DNA of 64,000 nt. Source: Aureivirga sp. CE67 (GTDB lineage: Bacteria > Bacteroidota > Bacteroidia > Flavobacteriales > Flavobacteriaceae). Made by a program: the position numbers and the translations under genes. The stretch lies in contig NZ_JADOTV010000002.1 in NCBI RefSeq assembly GCF_015767245.1, positions 402,281-466,280 of the forward strand, in the 5' to 3' direction. The notes beneath the pieces are model-generated. The model saw only the letters and a program-made list of their open reading frames with translations, ran no database searches and was not told the DNA's origin. Positions 25,139 through 34,245 of this stretch are shown piece after piece (position 1 is the stretch's first letter; every line of letters begins with the position of its first letter).

Positions 25139-28100
25139 ATGAAAAAAAATTACGCATTTTTAACGGCTTCGATTTTATCGGTAGCTTCTTACGCTCAGTC
25201 AGCTTTAATTACTGGGTTCGTAGATTCTCCATGTCCTGGTGGAAGTGGGAAAGTTTTAGAGTTATATGTTGATGGAACAATCGATTTTACAAATTGGAAA
25301 ATCCAAAAGCAGACTAACGATAATACTGGAGATTTTGGTTCTGATATTGATCTTTCAGGATTAAATTCTAAAACAGACGAGTATGTATATTTAACAAATG
25401 ATGCAGCAATTTTAGAACAAGAATTTGCTATTTCTACAAATGTTATTGAAAATGGAGGAATCAACATGAATGGTGATGATCGTTTTCAAATTGTAGATGG
25501 TGATGGAAATGTTATCGATCGTTTTGGAGTTGACGGTGTTGATGGAACTGGTGAAAACTGGGAATATTTAGATACTTACTTAAAAAGAAACTCTGGAACA
25601 ACTGCAAATGGAGGAACTTTTGATGTTAATAATTGGACAATTGGAGAATTAAATATTTTAGATGGTACAGGTTCATGTCAAACTGATCCACCATCAGGAG
25701 AAACTTTAAGTGAATTATTCCAATTTCAAACATATATTGATGATGTTGTAACTACAGATCCTTCTTTAGCTATTTCATCTCCAGCAAACAATGCTGAATT
25801 GGCTGCTGGAACTACAGATGTTAATGTTGAGTTTACATTAGGAAACTTCAACTTATCTACAAGTGATACTGCAAATGACGGAGACGGATACATTGTATAC
25901 TCAATGGATGATTTCTCTACTACAACGAATAAATTTGATGATACTGCAATTGCTTTAACAGGATTGACTGCTGGAGATCATACAGTAAAAATTAAATTAG
26001 TAGACAATGACGGAAATGATTTAGCTGAAGCTGTAGCAACAGAAGTTTCTTTTTCTATTGCAGCAGTAATCACAACTCCAACTTTAGCAATTACTTCACC
26101 AGCAAATGATGAAATTTTAGCAGCTGGAACAACTGATGTTAATGTTGCTTTTGATTTAGGAAACTTTAACTTGTCTACAAGCGATACTGCAAATGACGGA
26201 GACGGATACATTGTATACTCAATGGATGATTTCTCTACTACAACAAATAAATTTGATGATACTGCAATTGCTTTAACAGGATTAGAAGCGGGAGCACATA
26301 CAGTAAAAATAAAATTAGTTGATAACGACGGAAATGATTTAGCTGAAGCTGTAGCAACAGAAGTTTCTTTTTCTATTGCAGTTGAACAAACAGCAACAGA
26401 AATGGCTACTATTACTGCATTAAGAGCTGATTTCGTTGCAAATGGAGCAGGAACTACTTATGAATTAACTGGAGAGTTTGTTTTAACTCAAAAAGTTGGA
26501 TATAAAGGAAGAAAATGGATTCAAGATAAAGAAGGAACTATTTCTGGAATTATGATTGAAGATGAAGACGGAATCATTACAACTGAGATGAATGTTGGAG
26601 ATTATGTTACTGGATTCAAAGGAGAAATTATTGAGCAAAATAATTCATTAAAATTTATTCCTTCTGAAGATTCTGCATCTGTTGTTTCTTCTGATAATAC
26701 TATTGCTCCACAAGTTGTAACTATTGAAGAGTTCAATACAAATGGAGAAGATTATGAGTCTGAGTTAGTTCAAATCAACACAGTTTCTTTCGAAGATGCT
26801 GATGATGCTGCAACTTTTGCAAATGGACAAAACTATAACATTACTGATGGTACAAATACTGCAGTAATGAGAACAAACTTCTACGATGTTGACTATATTG
26901 GAACTGTAATTCCTTCAGGAGAAGGAAATGTAGTTGGAGTAAATGTTCAGTATAATGATGTTTACCAAGTTTCTCCAAGAACTGTTGTTGATATTTTTGA
27001 TATGGAAGTTAACACAGATCCTACTTTAGCTATTACTTCACCAGAGAATAATAGTGTATTCGGATCAGATGTTACAGAATTAAATATTGCTTTTGATTTA
27101 GGTAACTTCAACTTATCTACTAGTGAGTCTGCAAATGATGGAGATGGATACATTGTTTATTCAATGGATGATTTCACAAATTCAACAAATAAATTTGATG
27201 ATACTAACATTGCTTTAACTGGATTAACTTTAGGATCACATACAGTTAAAATTAAATTAGTAGATAATGATGGAAATGATTTAGCTGAAGCTGTAATGGC
27301 AGAAGTTACATTTACAATTTCTGAAGCTGTAGTTGTTTCTTCTATTACAGATTTAAGAGCACACGTTTTAGCTAACGGTTTAAATAATACTTATGAAATT
27401 ACTGGAGATATTGTTTTAACTCATAAAGATGGATTCAAAAACAGAAAATGGATTCAAGATGCTAACGGATCTACGATTTCTGGAATCATGATTTTTGATG
27501 AAGAAGGAATCATCACAACTGAAATGAATGTTGGAGATTATATTTCTGGAGTAAAAGGAAAAGTAATTGAGTTTAATGGGTTATTAGAGATAATTCCTAC
27601 TCAAGACGCTTCTGTAGCTTCTTCTGATAATGATTTAGTAGCTCAAGAGATTACTATCGAAGAGTTAAATAATAACGGAGAAGATTACGAATCAGAATTA
27701 GTAAAAATCTTCAATGTAACTTTCACAGAAGGTGACGGAACTGCAGTATTTGTAAACGGACAAAACTATTCAATCGAAAACGGAGAAAATACAGGAGTAT
27801 TAAGAACTGCTTTCTACGATGTAGATTATATCGGAAACGTAATTCCTACAGATGAAAAAACTGTAGTTGGTGTAGCTTCTCAATTCAATGAGACTTACCA
27901 AATTTTCCCAAGAAATGCAGCTGATATCAATGATGATTTAGATGTTGTTGAATATGGAAATGAGAATACAATTTCTATCTATCCAAACCCAACTACACAA
28001 TCTATCGTAAGATTATCAAAAGAAACTTCTTTCGAAGTAGTTGATCTTTTAGGTAGATCTGTATTAAAAGGAGAAAAAGCTAACACAATTGATGTTTCTA

Positions 28101-28168
28101 CTTTAACAAAAGGAACTTACATTGTAAGATTAGAAAATGCTGGAAATGTGAAATTAATCGTAAGATAA
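25139..28168 (+). CDS. T9SS type A secreted protein with lamin-tail-like, Ig-like and OB-fold-like repeats
   Basis: A 1009-residue exported protein. After a signal peptide (SVASYAQ) comes a lamin-tail-like domain (about 20-180; GKVLELYVDGTIDFTNWKIQ). Three about 104-residue beta modules (A; LAISSPANNAELAAGTTDVNV ... DGYIVYSMDDF) and two about 200-residue modules (B; GRKWIQDKEGTISGIMIEDEDG, MNVGDYVTGFKG), which look like DUF5689/OB-fold domains, follow in the order A-A-B-A-B. The C-terminal 65 residues (SIYPNPTTQSIV, VDLLGRSV, GTYIVRL) are the type A sorting domain. No catalytic site is visible; it may be a binding or structural protein. A strong promoter and a terminator show it is monocistronic. 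Confidence 0.9.
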   Translation: MKKNYAFLTASILSVASYAQSALITGFVDSPCPGGSGKVLELYVDGTIDFTNWKIQKQTNDNTGDFGSDIDLSGLNSKTDEYVYLTNDAAILEQEFAISTNVIENGGINMNGDDRFQIVDGDGNVIDRFGVDGVDGTGENWEYLDTYLKRNSGTTANGGTFDVNNWTIGELNILDGTGSCQTDPPSGETLSELFQFQTYIDDVVTTDPSLAISSPANNAELAAGTTDVNVEFTLGNFNLSTSDTANDGDGYIVYSMDDFSTTTNKFDDTAIALTGLTAGDHTVKIKLVDNDGNDLAEAVATEVSFSIAAVITTPTLAITSPANDEILAAGTTDVNVAFDLGNFNLSTSDTANDGDGYIVYSMDDFSTTTNKFDDTAIALTGLEAGAHTVKIKLVDNDGNDLAEAVATEVSFSIAVEQTATEMATITALRADFVANGAGTTYELTGEFVLTQKVGYKGRKWIQDKEGTISGIMIEDEDGIITTEMNVGDYVTGFKGEIIEQNNSLKFIPSEDSASVVSSDNTIAPQVVTIEEFNTNGEDYESELVQINTVSFEDADDAATFANGQNYNITDGTNTAVMRTNFYDVDYIGTVIPSGEGNVVGVNVQYNDVYQVSPRTVVDIFDMEVNTDPTLAITSPENNSVFGSDVTELNIAFDLGNFNLSTSESANDGDGYIVYSMDDFTNSTNKFDDTNIALTGLTLGSHTVKIKLVDNDGNDLAEAVMAEVTFTISEAVVVSSITDLRAHVLANGLNNTYEITGDIVLTHKDGFKNRKWIQDANGSTISGIMIFDEEGIITTEMNVGDYISGVKGKVIEFNGLLEIIPTQDASVASSDNDLVAQEITIEELNNNGEDYESELVKIFNVTFTEGDGTAVFVNGQNYSIENGENTGVLRTAFYDVDYIGNVIPTDEKTVVGVASQFNETYQIFPRNAADINDDLDVVEYGNENTISIYPNPTTQSIVRLSKETSFEVVDLLGRSVLKGEKANTIDVSTLTKGTYIVRLENAGNVKLIVR
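25755..27930 (+). repeat. Duplicated coding modules (A-A-B-A-B)
   Basis: The segment GCAAATGACGGAGACGGATA recurs at 25871 and 26189 (318 bases apart) and in diverged form at 27131 (942 bases further). The B module recurs at the same roughly 942-base offset, so the second A plus first B were duplicated as a 314-residue block. The first two A copies are nearly identical in DNA over more than 100 bases, which implies the most recent event. Confidence 0.85.
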
Positions 28169-28210
28169 TTTTCTTTAAAAGTATATAAAAGAGACTTTTA
28201 GTTTCTTGAA

Positions 28211-28245
28211 AAGGGAGTAATATTTAATATTACTCCCTTTTTTTA
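28211..28245 (+). terminator. Terminator of the T9SS cargo gene
   Basis: AAGGGAGTAATAT pairs with ATATTACTCCCTT around TTA, with a T run. It separates the cargo gene from the curli operon. Confidence 0.95.
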
Positions 28246-28376
28246 TGGATTTTACTTAAGTAATTGTTATATAGTTGTTTATGTATTGTTTGTGAAAATC
28301 ACTGTTTTCAGTGGTTGAGTATCGCTTTTTTAAGTTAAAATATTGTAAATCAATTAAATAAGTGTGTTTTTTTAAC

Positions 28377-28404
28377 TTGTGTTTGAAAAAAAATAATAAA
28401 TTTA
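28377..28404 (+). promoter_or_regulatory. Candidate promoter of the curli-type operon
   Basis: TTG at 28377, 17 bases, then TAAATTTA at 28397-28404, which differs from TAnnTTTG in the last base. It lies 26 bases before the first gene. Confidence 0.4.
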
Positions 28405-28429
28405 TGCTCTGAATAAAATACCGAATAAA

Positions 28430-28822
28430 ATGATTAAAAAATACTTATTTCTAGGATTATTATTTGTTTCATGTTCATTGTTTTCACAGGAGATTTTAAC
28501 AGAACAAGAAATATTATCGCTATACGAACAAGAAGAAGTTCAGAATATACCTGAAGGAACTAAGATTCAATTAGATCAGATTGGAGAAAATAATACTGTA
28601 GATGTTTTAATGAATGCCAATAATAGTACACAGATGGTAATGCAGTATGGGCAAGATAACGTGTATAATTTCACATCTACATCAAGTATGGAGTATCATG
28701 TGAAAGTTGAGCAAATTGGTGATAATAATGAGGTAGGAATTGTAGGTGAGAATCAATTGACTAATAATATGAAGATTAGTCAAAGAGGAAATGATGAAAG
28801 CTTATTTATAGAAAATGAATAA
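28430..28822 (+). CDS. Curlin-repeat protein (CsgB/CsgA-like minor fibre subunit)
   Basis: A 130-residue secreted protein with signal peptide (SLFSQ) and four Q-x-G-x-x-N-like curlin motifs at about 20-residue spacing: DQIGENNTV, MQYGQDNVY, EQIGDNNEV and SQRGNDESL. Curlin repeats stack as strand-turn-strand units in functional amyloid fibres. The protein is short and acidic, and its repeats are less regular than CsgA, so a nucleator or minor subunit role is more likely. It is the first gene of the operon and overlaps csgE by 8 bases. No CsgA-like major subunit is in the window. Confidence 0.8.
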   Translation: MIKKYLFLGLLFVSCSLFSQEILTEQEILSLYEQEEVQNIPEGTKIQLDQIGENNTVDVLMNANNSTQMVMQYGQDNVYNFTSTSSMEYHVKVEQIGDNNEVGIVGENQLTNNMKISQRGNDESLFIENE

Positions 28823-29528
28823 AAAGATAGTATTCATTATTTTTTTAATCTCACATCTATTTTATTCACAAGAAGAAAAAAAACTCAAATCAGAAATAGA
28901 TTATAATATTAAAGGGAAGTCTGTAGAGATATTTACCATATTAGAAAATCAATCAAACTTTTATATTGAAGATGTTTCTGTTCAGATGTTAATATTAAAA
29001 AAAGTTGCTTCAAAAAAATATGAAAAGCAAAACGTTTCAGAGCGTATTTCTATACCAGCTCATAACAAGATGAAAGTTTTACAAACATATTTAAATTTTG
29101 AAGCTAAAGATGAGATCAAAGTTTTCTTTTTTGGTAGAGTAGAATCTAAATTGATTGCAAAAGATTCGTTAACGATAAGATTAAACCCTAATCAAAACAA
29201 TTTAGAACCAATTAAAGAAACTGAAATTGAAATAAAGGGAATTGTTGTAGAGGAAGTAAGAACGAAGCTAGGAAAAGATTTTTATGATGTGTTTTATGGA
29301 CAAATGATGTCCAAAAACTTGAAATATCCTTTTATGATTTATGTTTATGAAAAACCTTCTTTTGGTAGAGGAAGTGTTGTGGAAGTGAAAATTGAAGATA
29401 GGATAATCTATAGATTTCAAACCAAACCAGATGTTGAATTTATTAATCAACAAGCAAAGAATGCTATCAGAAGATTGGAAAGAGAAAGTAAGAATAGAAA
29501 AAACTGGAAAAAAATAAGAGGTATTTAG
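28815..29528 (+). CDS. csgE: CsgE-like curli export factor with an extra N-terminal domain
   Basis: A 237-residue periplasmic protein. The C-terminal half (about 128-237; EIEIKGIVVEEVRTKLGKDFYDVFYGQM, VYEKPSFGRGSVVEVKIEDRIIYRFQT) is CsgE, which caps the CsgG channel and delivers curlin subunits. Classical CsgE is about 130 residues. Here an additional about 100-residue beta-rich domain (LKSEIDYNIKGKSVEIF..., SERISIPAHNKMKVLQTY) precedes it, with the look of the CsgC/CsgH beta-sandwich chaperones; that match is my inference. The gene is tightly packed between the curlin-like gene and csgF. Confidence 0.9.
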   Translation: MNKKIVFIIFLISHLFYSQEEKKLKSEIDYNIKGKSVEIFTILENQSNFYIEDVSVQMLILKKVASKKYEKQNVSERISIPAHNKMKVLQTYLNFEAKDEIKVFFFGRVESKLIAKDSLTIRLNPNQNNLEPIKETEIEIKGIVVEEVRTKLGKDFYDVFYGQMMSKNLKYPFMIYVYEKPSFGRGSVVEVKIEDRIIYRFQTKPDVEFINQQAKNAIRRLERESKNRKNWKKIRGI

Positions 29529-29529
29529 T

Positions 29530-29937
29530 ATGAAAAGAAAATTATTAATCATTCTGTTTTTTATTCCATTTATGGGAATAGCACAAAACTTCGTATACAA
29601 ACCCGTTAATCCTTTTTTTGGAGGAAATAACCCATTTAGTTATCAACAGTTATTAGCTTCCGCAAATGCACAGAATTCTTTTAAGGAATCTTCAAGTTCT
29701 TCAAGAACTCAGAAATCAGATACGGAAAGGTTTACAGAAAATTTAAATAGACAGCTTTTGAATAAAATTTCGAAAGATTTGTTTGAAGATGAGTTTGGTG
29801 AAGGTGAATTAGAAGAAGGTACTTATGTTTTTGGAAGTTTGGTTTTAGATATTTCTCCTTCTACAGATGGACTTTTTATCAGTATTCTTGATACTGCAAC
29901 TGGTGATAAAACCGAAATTGTAATACCCAACGATTAA
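29530..29937 (+). CDS. csgF: CsgF-like curli assembly factor
   Basis: A 135-residue secreted protein with signal peptide (GIAQ) followed by NFVYKPVNPFFGGNNPFSYQQLLASANAQN, the CsgF N-terminal pattern that inserts into the CsgG channel. The rest has a Ser-rich linker and a beta hairpin region ending in TEIVIPND. CsgF links the channel to the fibre nucleator at the cell surface. It starts 1 base after csgE and 10 bases before csgG. Confidence 0.92.
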   Translation: MKRKLLIILFFIPFMGIAQNFVYKPVNPFFGGNNPFSYQQLLASANAQNSFKESSSSSRTQKSDTERFTENLNRQLLNKISKDLFEDEFGEGELEEGTYVFGSLVLDISPSTDGLFISILDTATGDKTEIVIPND

Positions 29938-29946
29938 AAAAATGTC

Positions 29947-31335
29947 ATGAAAATTAAATCAATAATTGGACTAGTTTTCATTGGTCTTTTGTCAGGTTGT
30001 GGAGCTTATTGGAACCAGCCTTTACAAACCCAAAAAGCTAGAATAGGAGAAAACACGCCAAAAAGTGAACTTTTAAAAGATATAAAACCACAAAAACCAA
30101 TTGTAGTTGCTGTTTATAAATTTAGAGATCAAACAGGGCAATATAAGCAGTTAGAAACAGGATCAACGTGGAGTACGTCTGTTACGCAAGGAGGAACTTC
30201 GATCTTGATAAAATCTTTAGCAGACTCCAAATGGTTTTCTCCGATTGAAAGAGAGAATATTGGTAATCTATTTAATGAAAGACAAATTATTAGGTCAACA
30301 AGAGTCGATTATGCAAACGTTGATGCAAAGAATAGCTTACATCCGTTACTTTATGCAGGAGTGATTTTAGAAGGGGGAGTTGTGTCTTATGATTCCAATA
30401 TTATGACAGGAGGAGTAGGAGCAAGATATTTTGGTGCAGGTGGGGCTGCAAATTATAGACAAGATAGAATAACTGTTTATCTTAGAGCTGTTTCTACGAT
30501 GAATGGACAAATTTTAAAAAATGTCTATGTTTCCAAAACTATTTTATCACAACAAGTAACGGCTAGCTTATTTCGTTATGTAAATCTTCAAAGGTTACTC
30601 GAAGTAGAAACTGGATATACTCAAAATGAACCTTCACAATTAGCTGTGAAAGAAGCGATAGATAAAGCTGTAGAATTAATGATTGTTGAAGGAATTTTAG
30701 ATGGCTTGTGGAGTGCTAAAGGAGGTGATGAATCTGTTGCTTTATTGAAAGAAAGATTTGAAAAAGAAAAAGAAGAAGCAGAAAATACAAAGATTTATAA
30801 TAGAAATTTTCAAGATCGTAGAGCAAAAAATGGAATTAGCTTCGAAGTTGGAACTTCTAGAATTGAAAATGATTACGCAAATCCGGCTAATACTTTTTCT
30901 TTCGCATTAGGATATAATTATTATTTAAAAAATCCATCTTTTAGTTTAGCAGCAGGAATGCGGAAAATCGATTTCAAGAATAAGAATTTAGATAACAAAC
31001 AAAATTTACTTTCCGTAGATGCCAATTTACAATTTAACGTATTGCCATATGAGAAGTTTACTCCATACGTTTATGTTGGACCTGGATATCTTTTCAATAT
31101 TGATAAAAAGGATAATGCTAATGAATATCTGAAAGTTCAATATGGATTAGGTTTTGAATATTTAGCTTCTAATACTTTTGGAATAAAAATATTTGGAGAA
31201 CAAAATTTGCCTTTTGATGATACTATTGACGGTGTTACACACGGAAAAAAAGACGATTATTATTGGAGGTTTTCCCTTGGTGTAAACGCATATTTTGGTA
31301 AAGAAAAGAAAACTGAAACTAAAAAAATATTTTAA
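29947..31335 (+). CDS. csgG: CsgG-like outer-membrane curli secretion channel with C-terminal barrel-like extension
   Basis: A 462-residue lipoprotein (lipobox LLSGC, Cys19). Residues about 20-275 are CsgG, which forms a nonameric channel: VVAVYKFRDQTGQY, LADSKWFSPIERENIGNLFNERQIIR, GGVVSYDSNIMTGGVGARYFG and TVYLRAVSTMNGQIL. The remaining about 170 residues (NGISFEVGTSRIEN..., FTPYVYVGPGYLF, WRFSLGVNAYF) look like an eight-stranded outer-membrane barrel of OmpA/OmpW type and are absent from E. coli CsgG (277 residues). It is the fourth gene of the operon. Confidence 0.93.
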   Translation: MKIKSIIGLVFIGLLSGCGAYWNQPLQTQKARIGENTPKSELLKDIKPQKPIVVAVYKFRDQTGQYKQLETGSTWSTSVTQGGTSILIKSLADSKWFSPIERENIGNLFNERQIIRSTRVDYANVDAKNSLHPLLYAGVILEGGVVSYDSNIMTGGVGARYFGAGGAANYRQDRITVYLRAVSTMNGQILKNVYVSKTILSQQVTASLFRYVNLQRLLEVETGYTQNEPSQLAVKEAIDKAVELMIVEGILDGLWSAKGGDESVALLKERFEKEKEEAENTKIYNRNFQDRRAKNGISFEVGTSRIENDYANPANTFSFALGYNYYLKNPSFSLAAGMRKIDFKNKNLDNKQNLLSVDANLQFNVLPYEKFTPYVYVGPGYLFNIDKKDNANEYLKVQYGLGFEYLASNTFGIKIFGEQNLPFDDTIDGVTHGKKDDYYWRFSLGVNAYFGKEKKTETKKIF

Positions 31336-31345
31336 ACAAAAAGTG

Positions 31346-32833
31346 ATGAAAAGGAATTTGATTCTAAAAATATGTATGTTGCTATTTTTGATTTCTTGTA
31401 ATGAAGATGTTTTGGAAATGGTATCTACAGGAACGATATCAGGAAAAGTTGTAGATGCAGTAACTTTTGAGCCAATGGTAAATGTAAAAGTTAGTATTTC
31501 TTCTACAAATAATACCGCATTTACAGATGAAAATGGAGAATTTACTTTTACGGATATTGAAGAAGGCGACTATTCTGTGCAAGCTGAAAAAGATGAGTTT
31601 TTAACAAGTTTTGAATCTGCAACTGTGGAAACGGATAACACAGTAAATGTGATTTTTGAGATGCAGATTGAAACTACAGGGAATAAAGCTCCGTCAATTC
31701 CTGCGCTTATTTTACCAGAGGATAATCAAGAATTAACAAGCTTGTTTGCTACTTTAGAATGGTTGAGTGTAGATCCAGAAGAAGATACTATTTATTACGA
31801 TGTTTTGGTTAAAAATGATAAGGATGATAGTGAAATAATTATTGAAAATATTACAGAAACTTCTGTGCTTATTGAAAATCTAGATTACGGAACTAAATAT
31901 TTTTGGCAGGTAAAAGCTTATGATGATTATAGTGAGAAAATATATAGTGCTGTATATTCTTTTAAAGTTATAAATGACCCAGGAAATAGATTGTTTTATG
32001 TGAAAAATCAGAATGGAAATAATATTATTTACTCTAAAAATGAATTAGAAGTAGAAAGTATTTTGACAGATATTTCGAAAAATAGCTGGCGTCCAAGAAA
32101 GAATAATCAAGCTTCTTTGATTGCTTTTTTCCAAACTGTAAATGCAGAAACACATCTTTTTACCATGAAAGCAGATGGTTCTGAATTGTTTCAAGTTTCT
32201 ACAATTCCTGTAAACGGATTTAAAATGTCTGAAGTTGATTTCTCATGGTCTGCAAACGGAGAATATTTATTATATCCAAGTTTTGATAAGTTATACAAAG
32301 TAAATAAAGACGGATCAGGGACAGAATTGATTTATCAAACTCCAGATGGAAAATATATTACAGAATGTGATTTAGGATATTTTGGAGATAAAATTGCAAT
32401 TAAAACAAATAATCCACAAGGTTATGATGCTTCGATTTATGTGATAGATTTTAATGGAAATATTTTGAATACAATTTTAGATAATGTAAATGGAGCTGTT
32501 AGTGGTTTGAATTTTTCTATAGATGAACAAAAACTTCTTTATACACATGATACGAGCGGTTTTGAAAATGATGAATACAGAATTTTAGATTCAGATATTT
32601 TTATTTACAATTTTGAAAATGATACTTCCATTAATTTTTCTACAAGTAAATTTGGAGGAACGAACGATTTAGATCCAAGATTTTCACCAAATGAAGCTGA
32701 AGTTATTTTTATGAATACATCTAATGATGGAATTTCAACTAAAAACATTTATAAGGTTTCATTAGACTATATAGATGATTCTTACCACAGAGAAGTGTTG
32801 TTGGAAAATGCTGAAATGCCAGATTGGGAATAA
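31346..32833 (+). CDS. Lipoprotein with carboxypeptidase-regulatory-like, fibronectin-type and propeller domains
   Basis: A 495-residue lipoprotein. I choose the ATG at 31346 because it places MKRNLILKICMLLFLISC directly as the signal peptide with lipobox Cys18; an upstream in-frame ATG at 31295 overlaps csgG and adds a basic tail. Domains are a carboxypeptidase-regulatory-like beta fold (about 27-110; ISGKVVDAVTFEPMVNVKVSI), a fibronectin III-like domain (about 115-210; APSIPALILPEDNQELTSL) and a TolB/WD40-like propeller (about 215-495; MKADGSELFQVSTI, FSWSANGEYLLYPS). It ends the curli operon 10 bases after csgG. It may be a surface factor of the fibre system; this is inferred from position. 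Confidence 0.85.
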   Translation: MKRNLILKICMLLFLISCNEDVLEMVSTGTISGKVVDAVTFEPMVNVKVSISSTNNTAFTDENGEFTFTDIEEGDYSVQAEKDEFLTSFESATVETDNTVNVIFEMQIETTGNKAPSIPALILPEDNQELTSLFATLEWLSVDPEEDTIYYDVLVKNDKDDSEIIIENITETSVLIENLDYGTKYFWQVKAYDDYSEKIYSAVYSFKVINDPGNRLFYVKNQNGNNIIYSKNELEVESILTDISKNSWRPRKNNQASLIAFFQTVNAETHLFTMKADGSELFQVSTIPVNGFKMSEVDFSWSANGEYLLYPSFDKLYKVNKDGSGTELIYQTPDGKYITECDLGYFGDKIAIKTNNPQGYDASIYVIDFNGNILNTILDNVNGAVSGLNFSIDEQKLLYTHDTSGFENDEYRILDSDIFIYNFENDTSINFSTSKFGGTNDLDPRFSPNEAEVIFMNTSNDGISTKNIYKVSLDYIDDSYHREVLLENAEMPDWE

Positions 32834-32871
32834 TTTTCAGATTTGCATAGAGTTAGTTTTAAAGAAACAAT

Positions 32872-32879
32872 TAACTTTG
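32872..32879 (+). promoter_or_regulatory. Candidate -7 box of purM
   Basis: TAACTTTG matches TAnnTTTG. It lies 29 bases before the ATG at 32909, which supports that start rather than the upstream ATG at 32843. Confidence 0.55.
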
Positions 32880-32908
32880 CGAAAAACAACAACACAACAA
32901 AAATAAGA

Positions 32909-34087
32909 ATGAGTTCAGAAGTAAGTAAAAGATATAGCCAAAGAGGTGTTTCCGCTTCAAAGGAAGATGTGCATAATGCAATCAAGAATGTAGATAAAGG
33001 ATTGTTTCCAAAGGCTTTTTGTAAAATCGTTCCAGATTATTTAACAGGAAGCGAAGATCATTGTATCGTGATGCACGCAGATGGTGCAGGAACAAAATCT
33101 TCTTTAGCCTACATGTATTGGAAAGAAACAGGAGATTTATCTGTTTGGAAAGGAATTGCACAAGATGCTTTAATCATGAATATTGATGATTTACTTTGCG
33201 TTGGAGCAACAGAAAACATCATGCTTTCTTCAACGATTGGAAGAAATAAAAACTTAATTCCAGGAGAGGTAATTTCTTCAATTATCAATGGAACAGAAGA
33301 ACTTTTAGAAGATTTAGCAAATCACGGAATTAAAATTCACTCTACAGGTGGAGAAACTGCAGATGTTGGAGATTTAGTTCGTACAATTATCGTGGATTCT
33401 ACGGTTACTGCTAGAATGAAAAAAGAAGATGTAATTGATAATGCAAACATTCAAGCTGGAGATGTTATTGTAGGTTTAGCTTCTTTTGGTCAAGCTGCTT
33501 ATGAAACAGAATATAATGGAGGAATGGGAAGTAATGGATTGACTTCTGCGCGTCATGATGTTTTTGCAAAATATTTAGCTGAAAAATATCCTGAGAGTTT
33601 TGATGCGGCAGTTCCTGAAGATTTAGTGTATTCTGGAAATGTAAAACTTACAGATGAAGTAGAAGGAGTTTCTATTGATGCTGGAAAATTAGTTTTATCT
33701 CCAACTAGAACTTATGCACCAATTATCAAGAAGATTTTAAATTCTGTAGCTAAAGAAAATATTCACGGAATGGTTCACTGTTCTGGTGGAGCACAAACAA
33801 AAGTGTTACATTTTGTAGGTAATGTTCATGTGATTAAAGATAATTTATTTGCTACGCCACCTTTATTTAAATTAATCCAAGAGCAATCTAAGACAGATTG
33901 GAAAGAGATGTACCAAGTTTTCAATATGGGACATCGTATGGAGTTATATGTGAAGGAAGAAGTAGCAAATGAAATCATGGAAATTTCAAAAGAATTTGGT
34001 GTAGAAGCACAAATTATTGGTAGAGTAGAAGCTTCGGATTCTAAAAAACTTACAATTAATTCAGAGCACGGAACTTTTGAATATTAA
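32909..34087 (+). CDS. purM: Phosphoribosylformylglycinamidine cyclo-ligase (AIR synthase)
   Basis: A 392-residue cytoplasmic ATP-dependent enzyme of de novo purine synthesis that closes the imidazole ring of AIR. The start MSSEVSKRYSQRGVSASKEDV matches the family opening and follows the promoter; the longer frame from 32843 would begin upstream of the -7 box. Key segments are MHADGAGTKSSLAYMYW, QDALIMNIDDLLCVGA, HSTGGETADVGDLVRTI and MVHCSGGAQTKVLHF. It is longer than E. coli PurM (345), as is usual in Bacteroidota. It is monocistronic with a strong terminator. Confidence 0.95.
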   Translation: MSSEVSKRYSQRGVSASKEDVHNAIKNVDKGLFPKAFCKIVPDYLTGSEDHCIVMHADGAGTKSSLAYMYWKETGDLSVWKGIAQDALIMNIDDLLCVGATENIMLSSTIGRNKNLIPGEVISSIINGTEELLEDLANHGIKIHSTGGETADVGDLVRTIIVDSTVTARMKKEDVIDNANIQAGDVIVGLASFGQAAYETEYNGGMGSNGLTSARHDVFAKYLAEKYPESFDAAVPEDLVYSGNVKLTDEVEGVSIDAGKLVLSPTRTYAPIIKKILNSVAKENIHGMVHCSGGAQTKVLHFVGNVHVIKDNLFATPPLFKLIQEQSKTDWKEMYQVFNMGHRMELYVKEEVANEIMEISKEFGVEAQIIGRVEASDSKKLTINSEHGTFEY

Positions 34088-34115
34088 TAGAAAAGAAATT
34101 TGATATTTTACATAG

Positions 34116-34145
34116 AAACCCGGAACTTAGTTCTGGGTTTTTTTA
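34116..34145 (+). terminator. Terminator of purM
   Basis: AAACCCGGAAC pairs with GTTCTGGGTTT around TTA with one G-T pair, followed by a T run. Confidence 0.95.
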
Positions 34146-34245
34146 TGAATATAATTTAAAAAATATATCTAAATTAAATTACTTGATATTAAAACTATAA
34201 GTATGTTTTTGAGGATTGAAAATGTTTTCTGAAATTTAATTGACC

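Noticed and set aside
31295..31345. Upstream start of the propeller lipoprotein
   Set aside because: It overlaps csgG and would put a basic tail before the lipoprotein signal peptide.
32843..32908. Upstream start of purM
   Set aside because: It precedes the -7 box at 32872, and the family start MSSEVSKRY is at 32909.
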